From Glandiceps talaboti (Eukaryota > Hemichordata > Enteropneusta > Spengelidae): DNA of 62,500 bases. The stretch is taken from contig NC_135559.1 in assembly GCF_964340395.1 (NCBI RefSeq), forward strand, positions 8,176,259-8,238,758, read 5' to 3'. A program made the position numbers and the translations under genes. Shown piece after piece: positions 1 to 12,385 of this stretch. The stretch's first letter is position 1. Every line of letters begins with the position of its first letter. The notes beneath the pieces are model-generated. The model made no database searches and was not told where the DNA came from. It was given only the letters and a program-made list of their open reading frames with translations.

Positions 1-157
1 AAAATTGATGAAAATATGACATTAAAAATGTAACCATAATTATGTTACTTTGATTAACTTCAAAATAGTGCATGGTTCATTCGGATGTGCCGGCTCCCAT
101 CTGCGCAAGCGTACTAATGATCTAAATTGATACATTATTTTATTTCAATTCTTGTAG

Positions 158-2351
158 AACGGTTGCAGACCAACTTAAAAGAGGTGAAATGGTAGAGGCT
201 GAGACGTTTGATTGCGTCACGATATTTTTCAGTGACATTGTTGGGTTCACAGCAATGTGTTCCGTGAGTACACCGATGCAAGTGGTGACCTTTCTGAATG
301 ACCTTTATACATCATTCGATGCTGTAATTGATAACTTTGATGTATACAAGGTAAGCACAACAAACAAACATACAAAATATACCAGTGAAAGTGAAACAGA
401 ACATTGCTGGTGTTGGAAAAACGTCTACTAACATTGCGACACGTTACCATGTAGCTCAAGAAAACCCGTGCCAACATTGCTACATTTCATTGGTGTGACA
501 CGACAGAACTCTTAATTTTTTACGTTTTCTTTGTGTGAGCTACCGTTAGACGATTCACATGCCTAAAAATGATTAAAATGTATCAATTGTACTTAAATAT
601 TTGTTGCGCCAGGTGATACAATGTAGCAAGAATGTTTAATACATAGAAACATGTTTGTCGCAGTAGTCGATAAAAAGTAACATTTGATTTTTATAGTAAG
701 ATTTTTCCAGTTCGACGACTTCTGTTTACGATTTACCGGTTTCTGTTGTACTAATCAACTAACACAAACACTTTAATCAACACAGAAGTGATTTTTAACG
801 TTTAGAAGATTTTAAGTTGATAGTATTAGGTAAATAAATTATTGTTACACTGTCGAAAAATGATAACATTACCTTAAGATCTTTAATGGCAGAACTCTCC
901 ATGACCATGTTAGTTTGTTACATTATATATATAGTGGTCACAATAAACAGCGCCATCTATCATGGAGTGAACCAGACTAACGAATTACAGTCGAAAGCTC
1001 TTAGTTAATCAAATTATGGCGTGTGCGCATTGGTTAACTCTCGATTTCGTATGCTCTATTACTAGTCTGAGAAAAAGATTTCTATAATTGGAGCGTATTT
1101 AGAAAAATACCAAATAGTTTCCACTACTTACATATAAACATTCATTATTCATAAAGATTGAAACAATAGGCGATGCATATATGGTTGTTTCCGGATTACC
1201 TGTCCGAAATGGTCATTTCCACGCAAGAGAAATCTCCAAAATGGCCTTGACCTTACTGAAGACAATTTCGTCACTGAAGATCCGTCATCGGCCCGACGAT
1301 CAGCTCAAACTACGTATAGGAGTTCATTCGGGTAATCTTACTTTTTCATAATATCTCTCAATAATTTCATTCGCAATTTTTAAAAAATGAATTCCTGCTC
1401 GTAAATATCACATACCTTAATTCGAAAGACACTGCAGTATTCCTGTTATAACATATTAAACAGCTCTAAATGTATAAAACAAAATATCGTAAACACAGCT
1501 GAAGAATCGGTCAAGGAGATTTCCACAGTTGAAATGATTTTGTAAAACTGGTTATTTTAATAAAGTTATTTAGGCAGAAGGGATATATTTGCCTATGTCT
1601 GGACTCAAACGTTTTTATACAGGGCGTTTGTCCTACACATGAGCAATGCTAGCTAAGAAATATCTATTGAATTGTTTTAAATATATTGGATTTTACGAAC
1701 TGAACAACTTTAATAGCATGACTAGAATATTTGATAATGTGTGTTTATGTTTCGTCTTTCAAGGCCCAGTCGTTGCTGGGGTCGTTGGTCTAAAGATGCC
1801 ACGTTATTGTCTATTTGGAGATACTGTAAACACAACCTCAAGGATGGAATCCAATGGCTTTCGTAAGATGCTGTCTCATTTCCTACGTCATCACATTCGC
1901 AACTAAAACACATATATCAACTGCAAGATTATTTGAATTCATTTCATTATATTAACCTACAATGTGAACTTCACAATATAATATTAATCATTGGGTCCCC
2001 CCCCCCTCTTGTAATAAGCAGAATTGATCCCGATTGTAAAACAGCGAAAAGGCATAAGACTGAAACACACATAAGCTTACACATGCATGCATGCTCGCAC
2101 GCATGCACACATACATACATACATGCATACATACATACATACATACATACATACATACATACATACATACATACATACATACATACATACATACATACAT
2201 ACATACATACATACAGGCACACACAGCCACACACAGCCACACACACACACGCACACACACATACATACATACATACATACATACATACATACATACATAC
2301 ATACATACATACATACATACATACATACATACATACATACAGGTACGCGCG

Positions 2352-2403
<52 letters not shown>

Positions 2404-3149
2404 CACATGCACACGAACAAACGGCACTATCTGACCAGTTTCATTCATTTCACACAATGCCCAACTAGTTCCGCATCATTTTGTTTTCATAAAGAACATT
2501 CCCTTAAAGTCGAACCACGCATGTGCAAACGACACTTAAAAGTAAAGAAGTAAGAATCATTTCGAACACACAAACCGTTTATTTGAACTAGCAAATGACA
2601 TTGCCTTGGTTTTATTTTAGCTATGAAAATTCACCTAAGTCCTGCTACAAAGGAATTATTGGACCGCATAGGTGGCTTTAATGTATCAGTCAGAGGGGAG
2701 GTTGAGATGAAGGTAAGAGTTAATAAGTACTACGGAAGTTGGCGAAATTATTGAAGTGACGATTTCCAGTTTTTCTAAAAAAAAAAATATGAAAAATAAG
2801 AACATGTTACAAAGCTAAATATTATGTACATATATATCCTGGTCGTGTTCTTGTTATTGAAAACAAGCAAATAAACGAAACACATACATATCATTAACGT
2901 AAATCATTCACACACGTGCACACTCACCCCCACCCCGCCCCCACACATGCACAACATTACATTTCATCCATGGTTATACCCTATGCATGCACTGGTAGGT
3001 TGACATTTCGTTATACGATCAGTAAATAAGACCCCTATAGTCTAGTGCTTTGAAGTTGCACCTAAGAACTCCAGTCTAACTAACATTGTTTTCTATTTCA
3101 GGGAAAAGGGAAAGTCACAACTTTTTGGCTCAACAATAATAACTCTTAA
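158..3149 (+). CDS. Receptor-type (natriuretic-peptide-receptor-like) guanylate cyclase, 3' end, five exons
   Basis: Partial gene; the 5' part lies left of the window. Exons are 158-350, 1157-1331, 1764-1862, 2621-2712 and 3102-3149 (stop TAA), all with AG/GT borders and matching phases. Together they give about 200 residues of the class III cyclase domain, which converts GTP to cGMP on the cytoplasmic side of the plasma membrane. Seen: FSDIVGFT with the first metal-binding Asp and [14 protein letters not shown] in exon 1; [19 protein letters not shown] with the guanine-contacting Glu and second Asp in exon 2; [20 protein letters not shown] with the guanine-selecting Cys and catalytic Asn/Arg in exon 3; [12 protein letters not shown] in exon 4; [11 protein letters not shown] at the end. 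Glu and Cys together indicate a guanylyl, not adenylyl, cyclase. The protein ends soon after the domain, as in NPR1/NPR2-type receptors. All key residues are present, so it looks functional. The receptor subtype cannot be set without the ectodomain. Confidence 0.95.
2087..2416. repeat. (CATA)n / (CA)n microsatellite block in the cyclase intron
   Basis: Two runs of CATA repeats (about 2107-2213 and 2260-2340) separated by a short CACACA/CAGCCA stretch, followed by (CA)n at 2353-2402. It lies in the intron between the third and fourth visible cyclase exons. Open frames across it (poly-HTYI or poly-CVYM) come from the repeat and are not genes. Confidence 0.97.
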
Positions 3150-4001
3150 AATATCAATTGATCACAAACACAAAGGTAACGCGTCAAGACACAGGTTTCA
3201 CAGATTTTAAGCATGCAGTTAGAACAGGAGTCGACCATTAGTATTATAAACCAGGACCAACACTGCCAGTCTCTAACACAAGTGCGAAGACATCACTGTC
3301 ACACCACAACCATTTATGTCATTACCAGCACCACTCTCACCACGACTAACACCAACACCACTACTACCATCAGCACCGCCACTACTGTTACCGCAACCAA
3401 CCACCATCCGTACCACCACCACCACCACCACCACCACCACCACCACCACTTCCTCCTTGATCAACTATACAACAACATAAGATATCACCAGTATCCTACT
3501 ACCCCACCACCAGAGATACTCGTGACGAAGATGTCGACTATAAATATTCCTTGCTATAATATTTATGTATCATTTCTGATTGCGACTGTTACAGATAACA
3601 ACTTCAGCAATTAATGTTAGATTAATGAGATATGCCAGATCGTAAGCGTGATATACGGTCAAATTTTAAAATAAACAGCCATGTCATTTGTGCGGTTTTT
3701 AATACAAAGTAGTGTCTTGTACATTATGTAATTTAAAATATTCGAAATTTCAGTTCGATCTCTTTACTACACTAAAAGTGTTAGTGTCGACAACAAAACA
3801 ATGTCAGTTTCAATGTCAAGAATAAAAATCGCTAGTCCTACAATCTCTCTGGCAACATTTGTAGCTAGAAATAATATTTAAGCAATGTATATTTTCAGTT
3901 TTTTCTTCATTTTGTCCTACTTGTAAATATGGGAATTATAATTATGTGGTTTTCCTGTTATACCATGTATGTATGTATGTATGTATGTATGTATGTATGT
4001 A

Positions 4002-4048
<47 letters not shown>

Positions 4049-4612
4049 GAATTTCATAGTATTTGTCACCGTCTATTCAACTCGGTGGCTATATATTGAG
4101 GGTGCTTTGCACTAAGCCAAAGGTCGAGAAGTACTATGTCCAGCAAACTTATCGACATTTACACAAGAATTGATAGCTCGAGTTTCTTCTTTGGTCCTAT
4201 TTGTGATGAAGATGCTGGTTACGCCACCAAGTGGTTAAAATTTAGAAATGTCTTACAAAGACTAAAATGTAGTTTTACTGATTCAATACCAACAGACAGA
4301 TAAAAAAAATCAATACAGCAGCTTAGACTGTAAGATATGTCGTGTCGTTCTGCCCTCATCGGCCTCCTCTCACCTCATCTGGGAGAGGTTGTCCAATGTG
4401 TGAGGGCGCCCCGTCACGGCGTACCTTACTAGTTACAGTTGTTCATATCTCCTTGTTCATATCTCCACATTTCTAACATTTGTTTTTGAAAAACACTGTT
4501 TTTATTGAATGTACTTAAATTTAGGATTATCAATATAGCAATATGAAAGTTTAAATAAAACCTTTTCTTTTATTAAATCATCAGTATTTTATTTGACCTT
4601 TGACCCATCTAG
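3150..4612. other. Cyclase 3' UTR and spacer with microsatellites
   Basis: Region after the cyclase stop. It holds an (ACC)n run at 3412-3449, possible polyadenylation signals AATAAA at 3670-3675 and 3821-3826, and an (ATGT)n/(GT)n run at 3964-4044. The 133-residue frame at 3213-3614 is His/Thr-rich only because of the CAC repeat. I looked for deiodinase exons 1-4 before the orphan exon at 4613 and saw none. Confidence 0.7.
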
Positions 4613-4774
4613 GTTCGAATCGTAGTTGATGATATGGACAACACGTTCGCATGTAGATATGACTCCTTTTCAGACAACAACTACGTCATCAAAAACGAGA
4701 GTACTGTTGGGTCAGCATCGTGGATGGTCGACACAGCTGAGGAATGGTTAACAAAATATTTCACTGAAGTCTAG
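4613..4774 (+). pseudogene. Orphan last exon of a deiodinase-like gene (copy 0)
   Basis: A consensus acceptor (CATCTAG) precedes 4613. The exon reads VRIVVDDMDNTFACRYDSF, aligning with the final exons of genes 1 and 2 (VRFVVDDMDSTFAGHYESF and VRFVVDDMNNTFAGHYDSF). Relative to them it has lost 11 codons in frame, removing the strand GKLLLIGNDYSD, and it stops at TAG 4772-4774, about ten residues early. Sequence beyond the stop still resembles the gene 2 end (IGRSxA). No exons 1-4 are present upstream. I infer a truncated, decaying paralogue, although its SECIS-like hairpin (5456-5549) survives. Use as a terminal exon by another transcript cannot be excluded. Confidence 0.8.
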
Positions 4775-4943
4775 TCAGCCATTGGACGTTCTGACGCATA
4801 CATCGCAGTATGCAATGGAGTATTTCATCTGTGTTTTTATATTCCATCGATTCACACGCCAGAGACTTTGTCAAAATAAACCATTTGAAATTTGAACTGA
4901 TCATGATCAGTGATAACACTTGGGAGAAAGACATGTATGTAAG

Positions 4944-5383
4944 GGACAATCGCACAATGTGACACAGACTCAATAAGCGAACTTCCTTCGTTTAGCTAGG
5001 GGGAGGGGGTCTGGCGTCAGTGTGATTGCTGAACTTCATTTTCGCACTTCTAACCAAAGTTCGACGGAAAACTATCACTCCTTCAATGATAACACAGCTT
5101 TTATCATTACTACTGAGATGCTTATCAGTTGATAAAAATTTACTTCTAATGTGAGATATGGTGTGCTGGGTTTCTTGTTACAGTCAGTAGTTTAATGTGT
5201 TTACAATCATGTTTTACATTACATCGAGCTTAGTGGTGTGACATCTGCAGTTTTCATCATAGCTTACATATATGAACGTTTGATATCACACTTGTGAACG
5301 TCCATTTAGGGGAGGGGGGAGGGTTTTTTGACCCAAACGAACGATGTTCTTTGTTGAGATTGTGCGACATTATGCGATCGTCC
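4944..5383. mobile_element. MITE, family B, copy 1
   Basis: A roughly 440-bp AT-rich element with imperfect terminal inverted repeats of about 37 bp. The left end begins GGACAATCGCACAATGTG and the right end finishes GACATTATGCGATCGTCC. The interior has no coding capacity and matches the copy at 16258-16769 (shared GGGGGTCTGGC, TTCATTTTCGCACTT and GTGGTGTGAC). It sits between the orphan deiodinase exon and its SECIS-like element, that is, within that gene's ancestral 3' UTR. Confidence 0.8.
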
Positions 5384-5455
5384 CTCACTGTCCTTCATGT
5401 AACCTTCATAATGTATTATTCATTGTAATCATTAACTAAACTTACTCTTGTTGTT

Positions 5456-5549
5456 TTTCGTCGAAAGTTTATGTATTATGACGTCATGTTTGGAGAGTCT
5501 ATAAGTAGAAACTACATGACTGAGACACAAACATCATTTCTTCGAAAAC
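5456..5549 (+). promoter_or_regulatory. SECIS-like element of deiodinase copy 0
   Basis: Same hairpin as downstream of genes 1 and 2. The 5' core is ATGA at 5478-5481 and the 3' core is TGA at 5521-5523; helix GTCATGT pairs with ACATGAC. The 5' apical bulge is GGAGAG (5492-5497) rather than the usual AA, and a TCTA/TAGA ministem sits above it. Outer arms TTTTTCG/CGAAAA can pair. Because exon 3 with the Sec codon is missing here, it is probably a relic. Confidence 0.7.
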
Positions 5550-5713
5550 CTAACACAAAGTTTGTTTTTGGATATAATATTACAGAAAGAGATAACCTGA
5601 ATTAATTATTATCATTGCTTGTTGAGATCAGCAAGTCTGAATCTTGAGCTAATGTCTGGTTTTGAAATCTGTCATCATGTTAAAACTGTACTGGTGTAAC
5701 TGGACTACCATAA

Positions 5714-6840
5714 TTAGGCATTGTACATATCAATCAGTGGTCGGTACATAGTGTCGCAACTGCGCAATAAGTCGAACGTTTGGGGTGATAGCATTAACAA
5801 CATTTTGGATATGTGATTGCGATCAAGAGAAACTACTAGATAGTTTGATGCTATGACGCATTGTATTTCCTCCCCATCTATTCCTATATTACCCTTAACT
5901 GAGATTTTCCTGTGGGGTGTATTAATAATCATGTTTGGTTTTTCAACATTGATAGTAAGTTTATTTGCTTGGCACCAATCATGGACCTTTTGAAAGTCAG
6001 AATTGGTTTTGGGTAAAAAGGTTTTATCTTATTACCTGTGATTAATTTAGATGAATTCGTGTCATCTGCGAATAGACGGAATTGAAATCGGTTAATTGAA
6101 ATTGCGATGTCATTTATATAAATTATAAATAAAATGGGGCCAAGAATTCATGATCCTTGCCGGACGCCACACTGTATCTACAGGGTGATGAAACACTATT
6201 AATTGTGACGGACTGTTGTCGGTTACTGAGATAGTTTTTAAACCATGCTAAAAAGGGAGACCTCTAATCCCATAATGATGTAGCTTACTGATTGATATTT
6301 CGTGGTTAATAGTGTCGAACGCTTTTTTGAGGTCAATAAAGACCCCCAAAGTAGAAAACCCGTTGTCAAGATGATCACTAATCTCTGATTGATTAAATTG
6401 ACTCAGGATAGTTGCCATGAAGATACTGGGAGAAGTTAGTGGGTGAAGTAATGCCTGCTGCTAGATTTGTGCCAATATTTACAAAGAACTCGTTAAATTC
6501 ATCAACGATATCATGACTTCCGGTTACAGCACTTTTACCAGAAATCTGGGAGTTTATTTTACGTGGAGAAAGTTTATTAGTTACTGCAGTTTTATGTACA
6601 ACTTCATTGATCACTTGCCATGTTTTATTTGTGTTACCGTTTGCTCACTGAAACCTGTTCATGAAATACCTTTTTTGGATGACTTCAGAAGCCTAGTTAA
6701 AATATTTCTGTATACCTTGTATTTTGTTTTGTAATATGCATAGTGAGAATTATCTCGCATTCCTTTGAATAGTCTATGTTTTGTAAGTATCGACTTGACA
6801 AGTTCGTTTGAGAGCCATGGTTTACGAATAGACTTACACT
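5714..6840 (-). mobile_element. LINE reverse transcriptase relic (CR1/Jockey-like)
   Basis: On the minus strand, broken frames give linker VDEFNEFFVNIGTNLA (about 6470-6520), RT motif FIDLKKAFDTINHEIS (about 6290-6350), CGVRQGS-stop-ILGPILFIIYINDI (about 6110-6170) and FADDT with the catalytic aspartates (about 6060-6090), followed by RT C-terminal sequence. An internal TGA and frame changes show it is dead. This order is typical of non-LTR RTs of the CR1/Jockey group; the clade is inferred. Confidence 0.8.
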
Positions 6841-7702
6841 TGTTATTATTTTTGTAGGGATATATTAAAGCTTAGCCATAAAATAGGCCCTGGAGGTCTC
6901 AATTTTCTATCATACAGGTTTGTAATACACTATACGTCGTTTTGCATTATGTTTTTAAACAAGTTTGTAAGATGTAAGCTATTATTTCTTTAATGTCTTT
7001 TCCATGTGGCCATATCAGTCATACAGCTATCCTCAGGTGGTAGGGAAGGGGTTTACGTAAAATTACATTCACGTCTTTTTCTAACAAAAGACAAATTTAA
7101 TGAAGTCAACAATGAGCTGGTTTTATTCGACACAAAATGTAACATGAAGAAAGTCCAGATTTGGTTGCTTTGTTGATCTTTGTAGTTTTCCGACTAATCT
7201 GAAAATAAACAGAAGCATATCTTCCTAGGGAGTGAAAGGAGAAACTTTTAAGTATACTAAGAGGAAATTTTGACAGTTAGTGTTTATATCACTGCACGAC
7301 ACGAGAGTGTCAATGAACAAGTCGGCCGGCAGGAGTAGGACTACGAACTACGTGTCAAAGCTGTCGTAATGTTGACTGTTGTCTTCAGTACGATTGGGTT
7401 AACAAGATCACAACTTCAACTCAATTTCATGAACTATGGAAGTAATTCGGACCCACAACTGTGATTTTTTAAAGTCCTAGTAAAGGTCAGTTGTTGAACA
7501 AATTTGTTCAAATGTCTTTTAATGTTTCACAAAAGATGAAAACTTGCCGTCTTCGCTCGGCCCTATCATCGATCCCCAATCACATATGTACCACGTCGCC
7601 ATCTTGAAAACCCCAAAACACAACGAAAAGTAAGGACGCTTTATACACACTATTTGGTGGGTTTCTGGAAAAAAACCTTGAAATTCATAACGGAAATTAT
7701 TA

Positions 7703-8030
7703 GGCGTAAAAAAATAACTGTGTGGTTCGAATTCCGATTACGTTCAATTTTAGAATAGGTGGGGTAGGTAGATTTATTTAATTTTTAATTTTTTTTTTCT
7801 TATGTGAGTGTCAGTTCAGGTAGTTATATTTTCCATTGTTTTCCATATGGTCTCTGTGTTATTGGTTTCTTCTTGTCAGATGTACAACCATTGCAGATTG
7901 GAAGAACAGTTTTATATTGTCTTTTTAAGTTGATGACAGTTTCCACATCCACTTTTTCTTGCGAGACCTTCGCGATTTTATTTTTTTTTCTCATATACCG
8001 AAAACAAGTTTATTTATTTTATTTTTTTTA
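7703..8030 (+). mobile_element. MITE, family A, copy 1 (3' end degraded)
   Basis: Begins AGGCGTAAAAAAATAACTG and carries the family core (GTGGTTC, CAATTTTAGAATAGGTGGGG, CCATTGTTTTCCATATGG, CAGATGTACAACCATTGCAG). Related copies are at 47082-47442, 51376-51705 and 55704-56044 (reverse). The right terminal repeat is degraded in this copy. Confidence 0.75.
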
Positions 8031-8332
8031 CATAAAAACATAATTTTGTGTTAAAAATGACAGCCAGGAAAAACACGGAAATTCATATTTTGATAAAATT
8101 GAGTTGTCGAGTACCAATGTATATTTTCGTTTTTACACTCACTATAAAAACTGGAAGTATAATTATTATATTGTATGATCATCGTAATAGTCATAGCAAC
8201 AAAAACTGATCATCTGAACAAAACATTTAAATGAGTAGACGCAAATCATGTGGTAAGAAAACGGTTGAAAACATGAGCCACTCACCGAAAGGTCATCAAG
8301 GTATGATCTTGTGTTCAACGCTCACATGAATG
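8031..8332. other. AT-rich spacer, nothing recognised
   Basis: No reading frame, repeat family or RNA gene seen. Confidence 0.6.
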
Positions 8333-9210
8333 TCACGTGAGAACCTTCCGGCTTTCTCTGATAAGATATATATCTAATGTCACACAAAGGAATGTCATTA
8401 GACTATTAACCTGAATGTTAATAGTTCTGAACTCTCTCAAGCTCTTCGTATCTTTGAAATCCCCATACCATACTTCCAATCCGTAAGTTAAAATGTGCAT
8501 AACCATTGCATCAAAGATCTTTAAAAAGGCTTTAAAAGAGAGTATTCCTGTTTTCTTTGTGACAAACAATACAGAAAATAGAGCTTGTCTAGCTTGTTGT
8601 GCTAGCGTTTTAGTTGCCATGGACCACTGTAGACGACAAGATAGGAGAATACCTAAATACTTATAGAAAGAATACACACCAACAGGGTTGTTTTTAAACT
8701 TCCATTTCTGATGTTTAGACAGACACCCGCCACCTTTGAACACAGCTACTTTTGATTTGTCTAACCGTAAGTTTCCAGCGCTCACAGTAGGAATAAAGCA
8801 TATCAAGCTGACACTGTAGACCAATTATCGTGTCGGACAATAAAGCTACATCATCGGCAAATAAAAGACAGAATATATCTGTCAGGTCAGGGCATAGTTG
8901 AATGCCACGTTGACCACTCGCTTGCAACTCATTGGCCAATTCATTGATGAAAAAAAGAAAAAAAAGAAACGGACTTAGCACGCATCCTTGTCTGACGTAT
9001 GACCCCTATACGGCCGCAAAATAATTTGTAAGTCTTCGGTTAGTACGAACACATGATTTAACATCTTTGTACATTGCATGTATCATTCTAAACATTTCAC
9101 CCTAATTAACAGCGACAACCCCTTTTAGAAGCGTATACCAAAGTCGCTGCCGTTCAACGGTGTCGAAAGCTTTGGAAAAATCGACAAATGCACAGTAGAA
9201 TTTTTACCTT
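8333..9210 (-). mobile_element. LINE reverse transcriptase relic
   Basis: Reading 9200 down to 8333: CAFVDFSKAFDTVERQRLW (about 9125-9195), then RQGCVLSPFLF (about 8960-9000), FADDVALLSD with the catalytic Asp pair (about 8840-8870), and a thumb-like segment KYLGILLSCRLQWS with ILTYGLEVWYG. These are RT core motifs of a non-LTR element. Several frameshifts and stops separate the parts, so it is inactive. Confidence 0.8.
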
Positions 9211-9737
9211 TTCCTAGTAAGGCACTTCTGAACAATACATTGCAGAATAAATATATTATCAATAGTAGAGTAACCACAGCTTCACACGTCAACGAACAGA
9301 TATCTCTATGTGGTCGATGAGCCGGGGCGCACAGTACAAGGTTGTTCGAGTACGATGGAGTACGTTTTATAAATGGTATCGGTACATACAAAATAATTCA
9401 TTTAGCGTCAATTTGGGAAAGCGAAGCTCCGAGGACTGTGAGAGAGTCTAGTGAAGACATGGCATTGTAAATCCGATGCATATATACTAGAACCACATTC
9501 TCGCAAACCAGAGCTGTTATTTCTTCCGCTACACTTCGAAATGACAAGAGTTGACGTACAAAGCCACAGGAAATGAAAAATGGAGTATGACATATTCTTA
9601 AGTTTCTTATGAAAGACATCTCCTGGGGTTCAATATCCAATCGCCTTGTCTAGATTGGTAATAAAAGTTCATATCTCAAAGACCATAGTTACGCAATATT
9701 ATAACCATACCTTTACAGAACAATCAAATATTTAGAC
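9211..9737. other. Spacer with a short dispersed repeat
   Basis: No supported gene. About 50 bp near 9500-9550 (AACCAGAGCTGTTATTTCTT) recurs at 53280-53330, so part of this is a dispersed repeat of unknown type. The 60-90 residue minus-strand frames here match nothing I recognise. Confidence 0.5.
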
Positions 9738-10548
9738 TGTAAAGCCAGGTACACACTAGAGGAATCAGTTGAGTAAAATGTCACTCGTGACAATTTCTTC
9801 ACGCCGATTCCTCTCGTGTGCGGGCAACTTTTAATGAGAATTTGGACATTTGGGGCCGTGAGCCAAATATCTAGCCTTTTTTTGATATTTTTGGCCTCAC
9901 GTGAACTTGTCCTCGTGTGCCACGGTGCGCCTGATGAATGTGAGCATTATATTCACTACTTTCTCTAAAGAGCGCATGCGTGGCTATGACGTAGGTACAA
10001 ATTTTTTGAAGTACTAAATGTTTGCCCCAGTCTAAAACGTTAAACGTAGATGAGGAAACTTTGTCCAAAATTCTATATAGCCATCGCTTTTCTGAGCGGG
10101 AATAGTCACGAAACTATACCAAACGAGATAATTATCTCATGCTATGGCATAATAACTGGTGTCTCGGTAACTATATTTTACCTCTAAAGCAAACGCCACT
10201 GGTATGTAGGCAAAAGGTCGACACGTTTATCTTCTAAATTCATGAAATACTGTAGTTATTGACGTAGAGTTCAACTGTATTTTAGACCTGCACTATCATT
10301 TCGTAATTACGTCATCGCCACGCATGCGCGCTTAGAAGAAAGTCACGCACAGTCAGGCGCACACACGAGGGAAAATTCACGTCAGGTAAAAAAATATCAA
10401 ACATGCTAGATATTTCATTATTTGGCTCACGGGACACAAATGACCAAATTCTCGTTAAGAGTTGCCCACACACGAGAGGAATCGGTGCGAGGAAATTACC
10501 ACGAGTGGAATTTTGCTCAGCTGTTTCCTTTAGTATGCGCCTGGCTGA
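9738..10548. mobile_element. Long foldback element (inverted-repeat DNA transposon relic)
   Basis: The left arm 9738-9995 and right arm 10300-10548 are inverted copies of each other, about 250 bp each. Matching marks are CCAGG...ACACACTAGAGGAA against its complement near 10540, CGATTCCTCTCGTGTG against CACACGAGAGGAATCG, GTGAGCCAAATA against its complement, and GCGCATGCGTGGC against GCCACGCATGCGCG. No transposase frame lies between the arms, which suggests a non-autonomous foldback element. Confidence 0.75.
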
Positions 10549-10796
10549 GATACGTCGTTTTTTTCAGCCAGGCTATCAGACTATATCTTTACAAACTGTA
10601 TGAAACGCTTCAATCGTACATGGTACATACAATTCCCACATACATGTATGCTATGTTGAGATGTCGAAGATTTACATTAAAAGAATATCATTGTATTGCA
10701 CAAAGTTTAAATACTTTTTCCACTTCACATAAGAGTCCATTACCAAAATTACCAAATGTCCTGAATGGAATGAATTTAGCTCCGAGACTCGTAACA

Positions 10797-10858
10797 CATA
10801 CATACATACATACATACATACATACATACATACATACATACATACATACATACATACA

Positions 10859-10914
<56 letters not shown>

Positions 10915-11053
10915 TACATACATACATACATACATACATACATACATACATGTACATACATGTACATACATACATACATACATACATACATACATACATA
11001 CATACATACATACATACATACATACATACATACATACATACATACATACATAC
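10797..11053. repeat. (CATA)n microsatellite
   Basis: About 257 bp of CATA repeats interrupted by a short (CA)n run and by CATGTA variants. Open frames through it are repeat artefacts. Confidence 0.97.
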
Positions 11054-12016
11054 CACAGGCACTTGTTACCCGAGATATGTATCAATATGTTTCTATCAGA
11101 ATACAATAAAAAGTCGATGATATTGATAATATTGACGTATTTAGCCAACTATATATGAAAGGGGTGAAATTACACTTGTTTCTGTGATCGTGCAAGTCCA
11201 CTCACCGCGAAATATTGTTTTTTTTGGGAAAGAGAAAGTTGTGTGATCCAGCTTTCCATTCAAGCAGACTAAGGTAATGGATGAAGATGACATAAAATCT
11301 CCCCTCGCCCAATTTTGAACCTTAAAACTCTATTCACCCCTATCGTATGAGCAGCAAGTTTTCACAAGAAACATCACCCCTATCGTATGACCAACACCTC
11401 TCCTCTTCCAATGCAAAAATTATAATCTATAACCCCGGCATGTACAATTGAAGGACCACCGAGTGAGGTAAACAGAAGTATGGATTATGAATAACAGAGT
11501 AATGGTCATGGCACGTTAGGCTAAATCTTAAATTCTTGATGTTGGTTTTTTGTTTTTGTTTTCATGCATATGTGGGGAAAGTTCACGTAGTGTAACCTTG
11601 TTATAGAAAGCACAACACGATCGTTCATTTCACCTACATAAAAGTAAGGGAAAGTTCACTTATAGGTGACAGTTCACATGACGAAATTGTTATAGGCAGC
11701 TTTGTATGCTTGGGACAAAGCGCGTTGAACTAACAGACACACAGAGATGCAGTAAACACCCGTCATCGAAATAGTTACCTACACACACGACAAAAAACAC
11801 CCTAAATCAACAAAGCAGTGGAATTGTCAAAGTCAAACCTAAACATTGAGTTTTGTCAACTCTTTTCTTTCGGATTAAGCTACAATTATCAACAAAACAA
11901 AAGGAAACATTTTGTTATCGTGGTACATATGACTTGTCACCAGTCACATATTAATTACCTTTATTTATTGTAAATTTTGCACAAGGCACATACATTTCTG
12001 CTGATAATATCAAACT

Positions 12017-12071
12017 TTACGTCATTGACATATTTAAGTGGGCATGAAAGAAAACTACCGCACCTTTATAA
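12017..12071 (+). promoter_or_regulatory. Deiodinase gene 1 core promoter: CRE-like site and TATA box
   Basis: TATAA at 12067-12071 (CACCTTTATAAGTGAAGAAG) and, about 45 bp upstream, TTTACGTCATT at 12017-12027. The last resembles a CREB/ATF-type half palindrome. Both motifs and their spacing are preserved upstream of gene 2 (43635-43691). The transcription start should fall around 12095-12100; this is inferred from usual TATA spacing. Confidence 0.6.
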
Positions 12072-12097
12072 GTGAAGAAGCTTACACTGGCGACTTT

Positions 12098-12231
12098 AAA
12101 CCAATGTGGAGTGTTCTGCAGACAGAGTGTAGTTTCGCAATTCCAAACCTTGCCATTAACGAGTCATCCGTTGAATCTGCCGAAGATATACCAACTACCA
12201 GTTCTCCCGGTTGAACTTGGAACATTTCTCG
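12098..12231 (+). other. Gene 1 untranslated exon 1 (start approximate)
   Basis: Ends at the consensus donor TCTCG|GTAAGC. The sequence matches the gene 2 exon (to 43856) almost base for base. It contains an upstream ORF starting at the ATG in CCAATGTGG and ending in TGA about 12213; the gene 2 counterpart is much shorter. A second frame with no ATG runs open into exon 2, in phase with its start codon (G|AT-ATG). Extension by a non-AUG start is therefore conceivable but unsupported. Confidence 0.55.
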
Positions 12232-12266
12232 GTAAGCATGGTATAGTTTTTACGAAATGCATAATA

Positions 12267-12385
<119 letters not shown>

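Noticed and set aside
1933-2553. 206-residue frame rich in HTYI/HTH
   Set aside because: Reads through (CATA)n and (CA)n microsatellites inside a cyclase intron. Similar repeat frames at 10422-11148, 59383-59727 and 60830-61285 are rejected for the same reason.
3213-3614. Histidine/threonine-rich 133-residue protein
   Set aside because: Lies in the cyclase 3' UTR; composition comes from an (ACC)n repeat, with no splice or domain support.
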